Of a stretch of DNA of 64,000 bases, positions 41,885 through 52,427 are shown piece after piece. The DNA is taken from positions 15,562,001 through 15,626,000 of the forward strand of contig OY755187.1 in the NCBI GenBank assembly GCA_963576735.1, given 5' to 3'. A model generated the notes under the pieces. That model worked only from the letters and a program-made list of their open reading frames with translations. It was not told the origin of the DNA and did not search any database. Both the position numbers and the translations under genes were made by a program. Every line of letters begins with the position of its first letter. The stretch's first letter is position 1. Origin of the DNA: Bedellia somnulentella (Eukaryota > Arthropoda > Insecta > Lepidoptera > Bedelliidae).

Positions 41885-43241
41885 TCTATACTTATAATAA
41901 ATCTGTAGAGATGTCAATTCTGTGCATGAAATATATTTTTAAAATAACTATCAGCGAGTGATAAGGGATCGATACTGATGCCAAAAATGCAATCAGTAAA
42001 ATTTTTGTCTGTCTGTCTGTCTGTTTGTATGTTCCTTATGAAAACAAAAACTACTCGACGGATTTTAAAGAAACTTGGTGTAATTATTCTTCATAGTCCT
42101 GGGCAGGTTATAGTATACTTTTCGGCAAAGTAGTGAAAGGGATTAAGGGAAATTTTGGGAAAACGGGAGAAGTTACTATTTTTTATGCTTCTGTCGCGTG
42201 TGCGTGGTTAAAGTTACATAGAAATCACGTATGACGGAAATATCATACATAAAATTGTCTAAAAAATATTCCGCATCAGCGTATTTCTATATTTTATGTT
42301 TGACTCACAAAAACACGTGTAACTCCTGATAGCTTAGCATTTCGGAGCATTATGCTTATATTTGTTTACTTACATTTATAGTACTCTCAAACATCCCTTA
42401 TTTAAATAAAGTGACATTATTATCTTTTCAACAAAAAAAGAATCATAGAAATCGGTATAGAAACACCAAAATTATACATGAACTAGTGGATCGTCCCAGC
42501 TTCGCACGGGTAGCGTTGTTTTTTTAAATATCTGAGGTTTCTTTTTTCAGTCACTGCTTAAGCATTGTGAAATTCAGCGCAATGTTTTCAATTTATTAAA
42601 TTTATAGCACTCCCTAAACAGTGTAGCAAATTTTGGAATAAAACGCTATGAAGTACTTATACTAAACAATAAATCATTACGTGATGTAGGATGCAATTAC
42701 TGGCGCCATCTAGTATGTTATATGTAAATTAGTAAAGATTTGGTTTTGATCACGGGCGCGATGGCTTATTTTATGTATAATTTCGGTGTTTCTCTACCGA
42801 TTTCTATGATTCTTTTTTTATTAAATAAGTAATAATGTTACCTTTTTTAAATTAGGGATGGGTGAGAGGTTTACAAACGTAAGAGTAAACAAATATAATC
42901 AGAATGTTCCGAACTGCAGAGCTATCAGGAATTACACGTGTTATTGTGAGTCAACCGTAAAAGATAGACATTTACTGTTGAAGATTTTTTTTAGATAATT
43001 TTATGAAGAATATTTTCGTCATACATGATTTCTATGTAAGTTTAACCATTAAGGCTGCACACGCGACAGAAGCTTAAAAAATGGAGTAACTTTTCCCGTT
43101 TTCCCAAAATTTCCCAAAATTCCCCTTTACTACTCGGTTGGAAAGTATACAAAAACCTGCCCAGGAGTATGAAGAATAATTGTACCAAGTTTCGTTAAAA
43201 TCCATCGAGTAGTTTTCGTTTCCATAAGGAACATACAAACC

Positions 43242-43323
<82 letters not shown>

Positions 43324-43788
43324 AAATTTACTGATTGCATTTTTGGCATCAGTATCGATCCCTAATCACAACCTGATAGTTATTTTGAAAATATATTTCA
43401 TGTACAGAATTGACCTCTCTACAGATTTATTATAAGTATAGATAATAATAAACGCGACCTAAACTAAATCTTTACTAATTTACATATAACATACTAGATG
43501 GCGCTACTAGCACGTATCCTGCGTAGCGATAGGTTTTTTAGATTGTTATAAATACTTCATAGCGTTTTACTCTACTTGACCTCTACCAATTCAACTTGAA
43601 ATTTAGCATATTTGTGGAGATACTGAACAGTTCATATAAGCGCTTTCAAAATCACAAAGTTACACTATTCAGGAGTGCTATTAGTTGTAATCGAGGCGCT
43701 AAATTTAATTAATCTTGAGTAAAGATTGAAGAAACCTCTGTTTTTTTTATAACTACGCTACCCGTGTGAAGCTGGGCCGATCCACTAG
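41885..43788 (+). mobile_element. Hel-1 Helitron interrupted by another Hel-1
   Basis: 41885-42482 is the 5' two thirds (TCTATACTTATAATAA after A) and 43443-43788 is the 3' third ending CCACTAG before T. The break falls at ACATGA/AATAA of the consensus. The inserted copy is on the other strand. Confidence 0.85.
42483..43442 (-). mobile_element. Hel-1 Helitron, complete, nested
   Basis: A 960-bp copy inserted between A and T of the outer copy, so the Helitron insertion rule holds. Its internal array is the longest, 20 uninterrupted GACA units at 43242-43321 (CTGT in element sense). A Leu/Ser/Val/Cys ORF through this array is an artefact. Confidence 0.88.
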
Positions 43789-44194
43789 TCTCAAATGTGC
43801 ACAGCTTCACAATATGTACAAGTACCATAAATAGAAGAGAACTGAAAACGCCTTTTAATTTTAATACTACGCAGAAGACAAAGCCTGAAAAACCTTCTTT
43901 CAATCTTCGCTAAGCTCCAGGCATAGATGGGCGTAAACACAGCGAAAGCCACAAGCCACTCGGCTGCTTAATTAAGCTGTGGAATGCAAAATTACAACCG
44001 GCTTAAATACATATTGCAGTGGGAACTGCCTTTTGGCTAGTAACGAAAGCGTGAATAGCTGGTTACAAGCATACAGCTTGTTTTGTTATTTGAGGACATT
44101 TAGGGACATATTTTATTGTGATGTGTTGGAATACTTACTTATGTAAGCTAAATATCTTTTTTTTATGGAAAATCTTTTAAATGCGATTTTTGAG
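43789..44194. other. No recognisable feature
   Basis: Unique AT-rich DNA. The antisense ORF at 43709-43903 runs through the Helitron end and is not credible. Confidence 0.5.
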
Positions 44195-44427
44195 TGTGTA
44201 GTGTGAGCTTAGAATAGCCTTAAGCCATTTTCACCTTCAGGTGTCGTAAAGTGCGACTTAAGGTTTTTTAGCATTAAAATAGTTGGAGGTGGATGTGTTT
44301 AGAGAACCATCCTTCCTTTATTTTCTAAGCTTTTTCCTAAAAAAATTCTAAAAGCAGCCGATGAGTTACCATTTCTGAAACTATGGCTCCCTTTTTTGGA
44401 TTTATAGCATGTGAATGTGTTAAATAA
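44195..44427 (+). mobile_element. SINE-A, old full-length copy
   Basis: Heavily diverged, from TGTGTAGTGTGAGCTTAG to GATTTATAGCATGTGAATG. Alignment depends on the ordered landmarks GTCG, GCGACTTAAGG and GAGTTACC. Confidence 0.65.
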
Positions 44428-44814
44428 TTTAAATAAATTCACTTATATGCTTTGGTCTAACAGTAGATGTAGACCGGAAAAGTAAAAAAGCAAGACGCTC
44501 GCTGAAAGGCCATATTGAAAATAATTTATCCCATAATAAGAGAAATTATGGACCTAATGAGGAAATATAAGTAAGCTTGAAAGTATGCTGTAGACTCAGA
44601 AATAAATAAAATAGAAATCATATTCACATTCAAAGGTATAATTAGAAGGTATGTCAACTGATTAATCTATACAATATGAATACGCGGGAATGATAGGCTG
44701 TACTCCACCTGAATGCTTTGACAGGCTTTCGTCATTAAAGTTTATGAATGAAGCCCTAAATTAAGGTTGGTTGAAATGATTTGCGTAGCTAGTACCAGAG
44801 CGGCCTTTTAATTA
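44428..44814. other. No recognisable feature
   Basis: Unique AT-rich DNA between a SINE-A and the foldback element. Confidence 0.5.
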
Positions 44815-45076
44815 GATATCGCGTGGTATAAAACAGCCATCTCTCACGCACGTACTTAGTATCGTTTACTGCCCTCTCGATAAAATAGCGCTCGTATTAG
44901 GCCTCTGCATGACAAGCACGAGCCGTGTTTAAACTAGTTATCCCGTGGAATAAAGCAGCCATCTCTTACGCACTTACTTAGAATGAGATGGCAGTATACG
45001 ATACTAAGTAAGTGCGTAAGAGATGCTTGCTTTATCCCACGCGATAACTAGTTTAAACACGGCTCGTGCTTGCCCT
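44815..45076. mobile_element. Foldback/MITE-like element, second copy plus an extra arm
   Basis: 44912-45075 repeats the arms found at 4925-5138 with a shorter centre (GAATGAGATGGCAGTATACG is shared). 44817-44866 is a further left-arm-like piece (ATCGCGTGGTATAAAACAGCC), so two copies or a rearranged copy overlap here. Confidence 0.75.
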
Positions 45077-45167
45077 TCTGATGACTGTAAGTTATCCGTA
45101 TATGAACAAAATAAAGCACATAAAATCAAAAAAGGTCGAATACTCGACCCCAACAACGAGTTTGAAC

Positions 45168-45369
45168 ATAACATAACATACATAAACGTTAACGCCGTTT
45201 ATCCCCGAAGGGGTTGGCAGAGGTACCAATACTTCTGAACAACTTGACAGCGCCACCTAGTGTCCAAAGTAGGTACCCACGTTTTGCTTAGACAGTGTAC
45301 TCACGTGATAGGGGGCAGGCCTATCGCTGTTTTCTACGAATACACTGTCACATAGCTAAGTACATGTGT
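45168..45369 (-). mobile_element. SINE-B, 5'-truncated, with 12-bp target duplication
   Basis: ACGAGTTTGAAC at 45156-45167 and 45370-45381 flanks it. The head is missing, so this was truncated during retrotransposition, not by later loss. It has a diverged form of the subfamily 1 segment (CAGCGCCACCTAGTGTCC). Confidence 0.88.
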
Positions 45370-45511
45370 ACGAGTTTGAACTGTCCGAGCAAAACCTTTG
45401 TGTTCAATAATTGTATTCTTTTAACAAAATAGAACCTAATTCACTGTCATTTGACGATAACTATTTTTTTTATACAAAATTGGATAATCAATAGGGTCAC
45501 CTACGTAGTCA

Positions 45512-45957
45512 TACATGCATACATACTCATGGCTATAAATCCCTAGAAGGGGTCGCCAGAGAAAACTCTTCAGCCTCATTAAAAAGTTAAGTGGGGAAAT
45601 AATTTTATTATATACATGTTTTGCCGCGTATGTTTGGCTTACAATAACACTACCCTATTTTACCCGTGGGTGATAGGGTGACTAAGGGTATAGGGGCTTT
45701 TTGAGTAATTTATGAGCGATGTGGTTGGGGACCCGTCTCCAAAAACATTTATTATTACCACCTTTTCCCCCATCAACTTCCAAAAGTGGGTAAGGAATTT
45801 CTCATTCCAAAGCTCTGGCTACCCCGTTAAGGAATTCAGCCGTGAGTATATGTATGTATGTATTATATAATTACGCCAATAAAAAGCTTAATCTTAGTCG
45901 CGTCTTACGATCACACATAGAAAGGATAGTGCTAATATTAGCCGACACTACAGAGCA
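45512..45957 (-). mobile_element. SINE-A interrupted by another SINE-A
   Basis: The minus-oriented copy is in two parts, 45512-45605 (3' half) and 45870-45957 (5' end, CCGACACTACAGAGCA). The plus-oriented copy at 45615-45860 splits it. Confidence 0.8.
45615..45860 (+). mobile_element. SINE-A, full length, nested, with 9-bp target duplication
   Basis: TATTATATA flanks it at 45606-45614 and 45861-45869. The copy runs from TTTTGCCGCGTATG to CCGTGAGTATATG(TATG)n. Confidence 0.85.
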
Positions 45958-46369
45958 TTTATATATTGCTATATTACTATAACCACGCTATCGAACCTCA
46001 TGAAAAATAAATGGGACCCCTCTTGAAGAATATCCAGCCGAAGCAAAAATAACTTTAAAAATTGATTGAGCAATAATCGCATATCATACATCCAACAAAA
46101 CTTACAATTGAATTGAGAACCTCCTTTTTTAACACTTACACATTTGCTTCACCTGTAAGTAACTGAATCCTTTCAACTCGAGTTTGAGCCACTTTAAACG
46201 GGCCGATGTAATTCAAATTTGTACACTAATCCAGAATCAGGGACGAAATAATAATTTCATAGGTTCATCCCATTATCTTGATAAGGGTCGCCTGGATTAA
46301 TTAATTTCAAAAGATTCAGTACTATAAAGTTTAAATAAATATAATTGCTCGAAAAAAGAAAAATATGGC
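45958..46369. other. No recognisable feature
   Basis: Unique AT-rich DNA, no ORF. Confidence 0.5.
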
Positions 46370-46880
46370 ACAGAACACCCCACACTTCTTCATGATTTTC
46401 CCTTAGATTGAGAATTATTTTTTTTACTTTTAAGTTGAATGTGCTTCAAAAGCGTTTTTTTCAGTTACATAACATAACATAAACGTTCACGCCGTTTATC
46501 CCCGAAAGGGTTGGCAGAGGTACCAATACTCCTGAACTCACATGGCAAGCGCCATCTAGTTTCCAGAGAAGGTACCCACGTTTTGCTTAGACAGTGTACT
46601 CACGTGATAGGGGGCAGGCCTATCGCCGTTTTGAACGAATACACTGTCACATGACTAAGTACAACTCAGCCATGTGGGTTTCCTCACGATGTTTTTCCTC
46701 ACCGTTAGCAACCATGATAAATTAACCACATATATGACTTTAGAAAAGACAAATTGGTGTAGGCCCGTCCCAGGATTGGAACTCACGCCCTTCTGTTTTC
46801 GGGCGGGTGTTCTACCCACTGGACTATCATGTCGCTATGTCGCATGTTTTTCAGTTACTTAAACTATATTTATTTTTAAA
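46370..46880. repeat. Repeat D, split by SINE-B
   Basis: 46370-46468 and 46847-46880 match 49385-49430 plus 49625-49690, sharing TTGAGAATTA, AAAAGCGT.TT.TTCAGTT and AAACTATATTTA. The family is unknown. Each of the two copies was interrupted by a different element. Confidence 0.6.
46469..46846 (-). mobile_element. SINE-B, full length, subfamily 1, with 12-bp target duplication
   Basis: TTTTTCAGTTAC lies at 46457-46468 and 46847-46858. Head, body and tail are complete, and it is very close to 14922-15314 including the head variant CCCGCCCGAAAACAGAAGGG. Confidence 0.93.
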
Positions 46881-47151
46881 GTCAGTTGATAAGATATCTG
46901 TATCTTTACCAACTTTAAAGTTTTAATTTTTTTGGCGTCCATCGTCAAAACAACTTTATTAAACTTATTGGAAGGCAATATCGTCGCAATATTACAATAC
47001 TGCGAGTATTCTGCAGTTACTAGTATTTTAACAAGCCATTAAATGTTTAAGTTTTATTGAAAAGTTGAAAGGTATTTATTATTTATTAAATTGGTCTTTT
47101 ATCTCATAATGCAGATACCTCAAAGTAATTTTTCAATACATTGAATTATAC
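46881..47151. other. No recognisable feature
   Basis: AT-rich spacer before a run of SINE-A copies. Confidence 0.5.
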
Positions 47152-47378
47152 ATACTCGCGGCTACAAATCCAAAAAAAGGGTAGCCAGAGACTCAGAATC
47201 AACAATTCTGCAGACGCAATAAGAAGTTACTTGAAAAAAAGAGAGAAAAAATAAACATCGCTGGTGACATGTCTATCATCGCCACAAAACGCCCCATACA
47301 CTTACTCGCCCCTTATGCCACTAGTATCATGAAATTTGAAATAGGATAGTGCTATTAGAAGCCGATACAACATAGCTA
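47152..47378 (-). mobile_element. SINE-A, full length, diverged
   Basis: It runs from TACTCGCGGCTACAAATCC to GCCGATACAACATAGC. The first of six SINE-A pieces within 1.5 kb. Confidence 0.8.
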
Positions 47379-47383
47379 ATATA

Positions 47384-47555
47384 TACTCACGGCCATAAAT
47401 CCCAAAATGAGGTAGCTAGAGCTTTAGAGCTAGAAACTCATCAGCCATATTTGGAAGTTGATGGGGGAGAAGATGGTAGAAAAAAGTATCGTTGAAGATG
47501 GGTCTCCCATCGCATCGCCCAAAAACAACTTTAAAAAGTCCTATACCCTTAGTCA
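47384..47555 (-). mobile_element. SINE-A, 5' end lost
   Basis: It runs from TACTCACGGCCATAAATCCC to CTATACCCTTAGTCAGG, where similarity stops about 60 bp short of the 5' terminus. Confidence 0.8.
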
Positions 47556-47945
47556 GGTAATATTTAAAATAATTGTTCCATCTAAAATTACTATTGATGA
47601 TGAAATTACAACATTTAAACTTTTGACTAAGCGGCACTGGAAAATCTCGGTCAACCTGTTTTTATATCATAAAGGCATTGTTTGAAGTTCTAAGGGTAAA
47701 ATTATTCCTGAAAATCTGAAAGCTAATCTAAAGGTTCTTTAAATGGGTTGTAATTACGGTCTTTTGTTCGGAAGGAGCCTGGAATTTTTGCTTCCAGCCA
47801 TAAATCATCGAAAAGCTCTCAGTTCACGAAGTTTTTTAACAAAAGTCCCAGTAAGTGTATTTTGATAGTATTTTATAGCTTTTAAATGTATTACAGTGAA
47901 AAGCGTTATAAAAAGTAGTTATATAAATTAGATGTTTTTTTATTT
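47556..47945. other. No recognisable feature
   Basis: AT-rich. Two overlapping ORFs of about 75 codons run from the SINE into this stretch and have no motif. Confidence 0.5.
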
Positions 47946-48032
47946 AGGCCGTGTAGTGCCGGCTTAGAATGTCGCTACCCCTTTCTACCCACGGGTGTCG
48001 TGAGAGGCGACTAAGGGTATTGGGGCTTTTTA
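47946..48032 (+). mobile_element. SINE-A, 5' fragment
   Basis: It runs from GGCCGTGTAGTGCCGGC to GGGTATTGGGGCTTTT, then ends. It is variant group by its CTACCCACGGGTGTCG. Confidence 0.8.
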
Positions 48033-48097
48033 TTGGACTTTTAACCTAATTAGGAGAACCTAGAATATACCTAGTAGCCATACTATTGACAAACAAT

Positions 48098-48346
48098 TAA
48101 ATACATACATACATATACTCACGGCTATAAATCCCTAGAAGGGGTAGCCAGAGCTAAGGAACTTGAAGTTCATCAGCCACTTTTGGAAGTTGAGTTTGAA
48201 AAGATGGTAAAAATAAAGGTTTTTGGTGATGGGTCTCCAACCGCATCGCCCAAAAATCCATTAAAAAGCCCCAATACCCTTAGTCGCTTCTTACGACACC
48301 CGTGGATAGAAAGGGGTAGCGACATTCTAAGCCGGCACTACACGGC
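48098..48346 (-). mobile_element. SINE-A, full length, well preserved
   Basis: It runs from (CATA)n TACTCACGGCTATAAATCCC to GCCGGCACTACACGGCAA. It shows features of both subgroups (CTAAGGAACT and GACACCCGTGGATAG). Confidence 0.9.
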
Positions 48347-48351
48347 AACAA

Positions 48352-48506
48352 CAAGACAAGATGGCAAAAATAAAGTATCGTTGGTTATGGGTCTCCAACC
48401 ACATCGCCCAAAAAGCACATAAAAAGCCTCATATCCTTAGTCGCCTCTTTTGCCACCCGTGGGTAGAAAGAGGTAGTAACATTCTAAACCGACACTACTA
48501 GGCAAA
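48352..48506 (-). mobile_element. SINE-A, 5' half
   Basis: It runs from CAAGATGGCAAAAATAAAG to ACCGACACTACTAGGC. It directly abuts the previous copy, so this may be a partial tandem duplication. Confidence 0.8.
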
Positions 48507-48519
48507 GGTAGGTTAGGTA

Positions 48520-48662
48520 AGGGTTAAAAGTTATTGTGATCCATCACCAATCATCCATTTACAATCTCTTCCCTAATCAACTGCTAAAAGTAGGTGAGGA
48601 AATCTAATTATCACTTTTGGACTACTCTTTGGTGGGATTTATGGTCGTCAGTATGTATGTAT
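48520..48662 (+). mobile_element. SINE-A, 3' half
   Basis: It runs from TGATCCATCACCAATC to GGTCGTCAGTATGTATG, diverged. Confidence 0.75.
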
Positions 48663-49087
48663 TATTTATATACTTACAAAGTTGTCTGTTATTTCAAAAA
48701 TTTGTTTAGTTATTAAAATAGCTATTTTTAAAACAATAAAAAAATTAACGTCACAGTTTATTCCAGCTTTTGAATAAGAAAATAGTCAAGTACTTTTAAT
48801 TTTCGGTGGTAATTAACTAAAACCAAATTATTCATATTTCAATAGAAATTACCGTAACTTAAACTTGGAGTAAAGCGTAGGCGAAGTCTATCAAGTTTTG
48901 AATTGTAACAAACTTTAACGTTTAATTTCAACAACGTAATAGAAATAATTTTAAATGTAAAATCAGCAAGTAGTAATATTAATAGTTTTGCACTCATCAT
49001 GCGTATTCCAAGCTAAGAACAGCCAAGTTTGCCGTAAAGACATACCTGGATAAAGTTCAGTGTAAAATTAGCTCTCGATATTACTGA
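48663..49087. other. No recognisable feature
   Basis: AT-rich spacer, no ORF. Confidence 0.5.
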
Positions 49088-49388
49088 AACTCAAACGTCC
49101 ACACCGTTTATCCCTAAAGGGGTTGGTAGAGATTCTAAAACTTTTGAACATCACGTGAAATTGTCACCCGGTGTTCATAGTACCCACGTTTGCTTGGACG
49201 TTGTACGATCCACGTTGAAAGAGGGCCGGCATATCGCAGTTTTGTACGAATAAACTGTCACATGACTAAGTACAGCTTAGCCATGTCGGCTTCCTCACGA
49301 TGTTTTCCGTCGTCATTAACAATCAAGATAAGTCAACCATATGACTTTAGAAACGGAACATTGGTGTAGGCCTGACTCGGGGGTCGAC
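49088..49388 (-). mobile_element. SINE-B, head degraded
   Basis: It runs from CAAACGTCCACACCG to GGTGTAGGCCTGACTCGG. The tRNA-like A box is gone and the tail is lost. An old subfamily 2 copy (TGAAATTGTCACCCGGTGTTC). Confidence 0.82.
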
Positions 49389-49431
49389 CACACATTTTCA
49401 TGACTTTCACCTTATATTGAGAATTAAAGAA

Positions 49432-49610
49432 AGAAGAAAGAGAAAGAAAAACGTTTATTCGCCATTTGTAGGCACAAGAAGAACAAGTAACATAATACAA
49501 AAAATAATTTACAACTTAATCTTAACAACATTTAAAATAAATTAGTTATAAAACAAGAAATAATAAAAAACAAAAAAAGAGAAGCAATATAAACATACAA
49601 AAATTTGTCA
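49432..49610 (-). mobile_element. Probable LINE 3' end inserted in repeat D
   Basis: Read in reverse, it ends ATGGCGAATAAACG followed by a pyrimidine-rich TTTCTTTC tail. It interrupts repeat D between GAGAATTA and its continuation at about 49625. Family unknown. Confidence 0.5.
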
Positions 49611-49695
49611 CGCACTTCCCGTGCAATTAATCTTTACTTTTTAGTTAAATGTGTATCAAAAGCGTGTTATTCAGTTTTTTCAAACTATATTTAAA

Positions 49696-49732
49696 TGGTT
49701 TTTGGGTGATGCGGTTGGAGACCCATCACCAA
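49696..49732 (+). mobile_element. SINE-A, 37-bp core fragment
   Basis: TTTTTGGGTGATGCGG then TTGGAGACCCATCACC matches the centre of SINE-A exactly, with no ends. It is too short to say how it arose. Confidence 0.6.
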
Positions 49733-49836
49733 AGATACCGCCGTATTTTGTACGAATTCAACAACAACTTTAGTGATTTGAACCATTTTTCTTCAAACAG
49801 ATTTGTATTTCGTAAGAATATTATAGAAACATTTAA

Positions 49837-51938
49837 CCCTAGATAACTAATAGCTCGTCGAGGCGACTACGCGCTACTCGGCGAAATTCGAAAACACTTA
49901 CACCGCCCCGCCCCCCGACCTTGACTCTTCTTGTACCTTCCTAATTGCATAAAATAGTGCATCGTGTGACGCGTTTGCGGCCATATGCATAATAAGCCGT
50001 GATCTACCACCATCACGTCGTCCGCTCGACGAACATTTAGTTATATCGACACTTTTATTGTCAAGGTATGTAGATAACATATTCTATTTATTTTTTCGTT
50101 TTGTCGGTTGCATATCTGCTTTCTATTGATTTATTTACAAAAAATAAGTAAATGTTACTTCTAATTATTATTTGTATTATTATTTTTATGGATAACTGGG
50201 AAATTTGTAGAAATTGTGTTTTTTTTTTGTTTTTTTATGATACTTACTTACGTATACTTTATTTGGTATGTTTATATTCTAGATGGATTTGAGAAATCAA
50301 GAGGATCAAATTTCAGAAAACGAACAGGAAGAGCGATCTGAAAACTCAGCTTCAGAAACAGAAGATATTTTAGAGACCAAAAGTTCATGAAAACACAAGC
50401 AGCTATTCCGATTCTTGCAGTCTTCAGTCCTCGGAGTCTGATAGTGATGTAAATGTACAGTCAAGTAAGAGACAAAGAACTCAAATTTTAGATTCAGATG
50501 ATTCTTCTTTGGAAAATATTACGGTACCTAGACCAAATAATTCAAATGAAAATAACGATCCCCGTATCGTTCAGCCCACTTTTCGTTTTGTGTTTGGAAA
50601 AATTATACATAAATAGTCTATTCAACCTAAGTCAGCTACTACACGGACTTTGGGGCAAAACATAGTACATTTTATACCGGTACCAACGGGAGAAGCCAGG
50701 GAATCAGAAGACCCAATAGGTTTATTTTCTCTCTTTATGACTGATGAAATGCTGCAACAAATTGTTACGTTTACTAACGCAGAGATACTTATTCGGAAAA
50801 ATGTGGACGAACAGCTTGTAGGGTTTCGGGGCAGGTGTCCTTTTAGAATGTATATCCAAAACAAACCTAACAAATATGGAATAAAACTTGTTATGGTTGC
50901 TGACGTTAATAGTAAATACATCATAAATTGCATTCCATACCTAGGAAAAGGAACTGATCCGCAGAGGCAACCATTGGCTTCATTTTTTATAAAAAAAATA
51001 ACTTCCTTTCTGCATGACTCCAATCGTAACATAACAATGGACAACTGGTTCACGTCTGTATCTCTGGCTGATGAGTTACTGGTTTCACCATATAACTCGA
51101 CTTTAGTGGGAACATTGAGAAGCAATAAACATGAAATTCCGAAAAACATGAAAAATTCCAGATGTTTTGTTATGATACTGATAAAATATTAGTTTCATTC
51201 AAAGCCAAAACTAATAAAATGGTTTTTCTATTGTCAACCATTCATGATCAACCTAGCATTAATGAGACAACCGGAAAACCGGAAATAATTCATTTTTATA
51301 ACAGTACGAAAGAGGTAGTGGACACTGTTGACCAAATGTGTTTAAATATGAGCACAAATCGAAAAACCATGAGATGGCCTATGTGTATATTCTATAACAT
51401 GCTTAATCTATCTTCAATCAATGTTTATGCTATTTACGTGTCAAATAACATGAGGAAAAAGAAAAAAAACAATGAGTCGGCGTGCTTTTGTAATGAAGTT
51501 AGGAGATCAGCTCATGGAGCCCTGGCTGCGACAACGATTACAAACCGTGAGTTTGAGACGCAATTTAAGGGTCATGATTGAGGATATTCTTGGTTAATCT
51601 TCTACAGTAGAAGCATCACTTCATTCTACGTCCAATGCGCGTAAAATTTGTTACCTGTGTCCGTCAAAGGCCCGGTTAATGACCAAACACCGTTGCACCA
51701 GATGTAGAAAGGCTATTTGCGGCCCGCACAATGTTGATATGTGTAGTCAATGTGAAGACTGATATAATTATAGTAATTTTATATCTTACTTGTTCATTAT
51801 AAACTTAACTTTTGTGCCATGTAACAAGTTCCTACCTAAAATAAATATATTTGATTATATTTCAGTATTTCATTGCGTAGTCCGCTCGACGAAGGTGTAG
51901 TTATTATGAAACAATGAAAACAGTTTAGTTATCTAGGG
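49837..51938 (+). mobile_element. piggyBac-type DNA transposon, intact ends, broken gene
   Basis: The terminal inverted repeats CCCTAGATAACTAA (49837-49850) and TTAGTTATCTAGGG (51925-51938) are exact. They are flanked by TTAA at 49833-49836 and 51939-51942, the piggyBac target. A 19-bp subterminal inverted repeat (CTCGTCGAGGCGACTACGC and its partner near 51877-51895) matches at 16 positions. A direct copy of the right subterminal motif (GTCCGCTCGACGAA) lies at 50029-50042. The perfect ends mean it might still be moved by a transposase supplied in trans. Confidence 0.95.
50283..51762 (+). pseudogene. piggyBac-type transposase, degenerate
   Basis: The transposase would excise at TTAA by hairpin chemistry. 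The ATG at 50283 opens an acidic N-terminus (SENEQEERSENSASETED). A frameshift follows near 50385 and a stop at 50614-50616, where relatives have Trp. The core reads DEQLVGFRGRCPF (first catalytic Asp), ITMDNWFTSV (second) and VDTVDQMCLN (third), so the catalytic triad survives. About 130 residues that normally lie between TNAE and DEQLVGF are missing. Further breaks are frameshifts near 51165 and 51485 and a stop at 51595-51597. The C-terminal cysteine-rich domain remains at about 51642-51762 (CYLCPSKARLMTKHRC, CRKAICGPHNVDMC). Clearly not functional. Confidence 0.93.
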
Positions 51939-51959
51939 TTAAAACGAGTCAAAGTTAAC

Positions 51960-52346
51960 CAGTATAAGCATAATTAAAACATACATACACACATACACAT
52001 ACACGAACACAAACACACACCCACAGTCGCACACATACCTATATACATTTCCTTTATCATCATAATAGTATCATCATTCATGGTCTTTTTTTTGTTTTTG
52101 TTCATTTTTTTTTCTATTTCTCTCCATGTATTTTTTAAACGTTTTTTATCAAAAAGAAAAAATATTTTTCTAATGTACTTGCTGTTTTTTCGCGGGCAAC
52201 CTCCTTAATTTCGTTCCTCTTTTGTTTTGAACCGGTAATTGTTATCACCTGTCATTGGCTTTGTAAAACAATTGTTTGTTCTGTGCCATGTTTGTTGTGT
52301 TTGCTGTTGGTGATCAAAGAATTAATAAATAAATAAAATAAAAAAA
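51960..52346 (+). mobile_element. Possible LINE 3' UTR, 5'-truncated
   Basis: A CA-rich start (CATACATACACACATAC), then TGTCATTGGCTTTG, TGTTGGTGATCAAAG and an A-rich end (AATAAATAAAATAAAAAAAT). This layout parallels the 3' UTR at 56265-56500. No coding part is present. Confidence 0.45.
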
Positions 52347-52427
52347 TACTTTAATTCTACCATCTTGTCCCCTATTAACTTCCAAATGTACTGAGGAGTT
52401 TCTAGCTCCAAAGCTCTGGCTACTTCA

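Noticed and set aside
43242..43321. Regularly spaced GACA units as a CRISPR-like array
   Set aside because: It is a contiguous 4-bp microsatellite with no spacers, inside a Helitron in a eukaryotic genome.
50622..51149. Antisense 175-codon ORF in piggyBac
   Set aside because: It is the shadow of the transposase core, with no recognisable domain.
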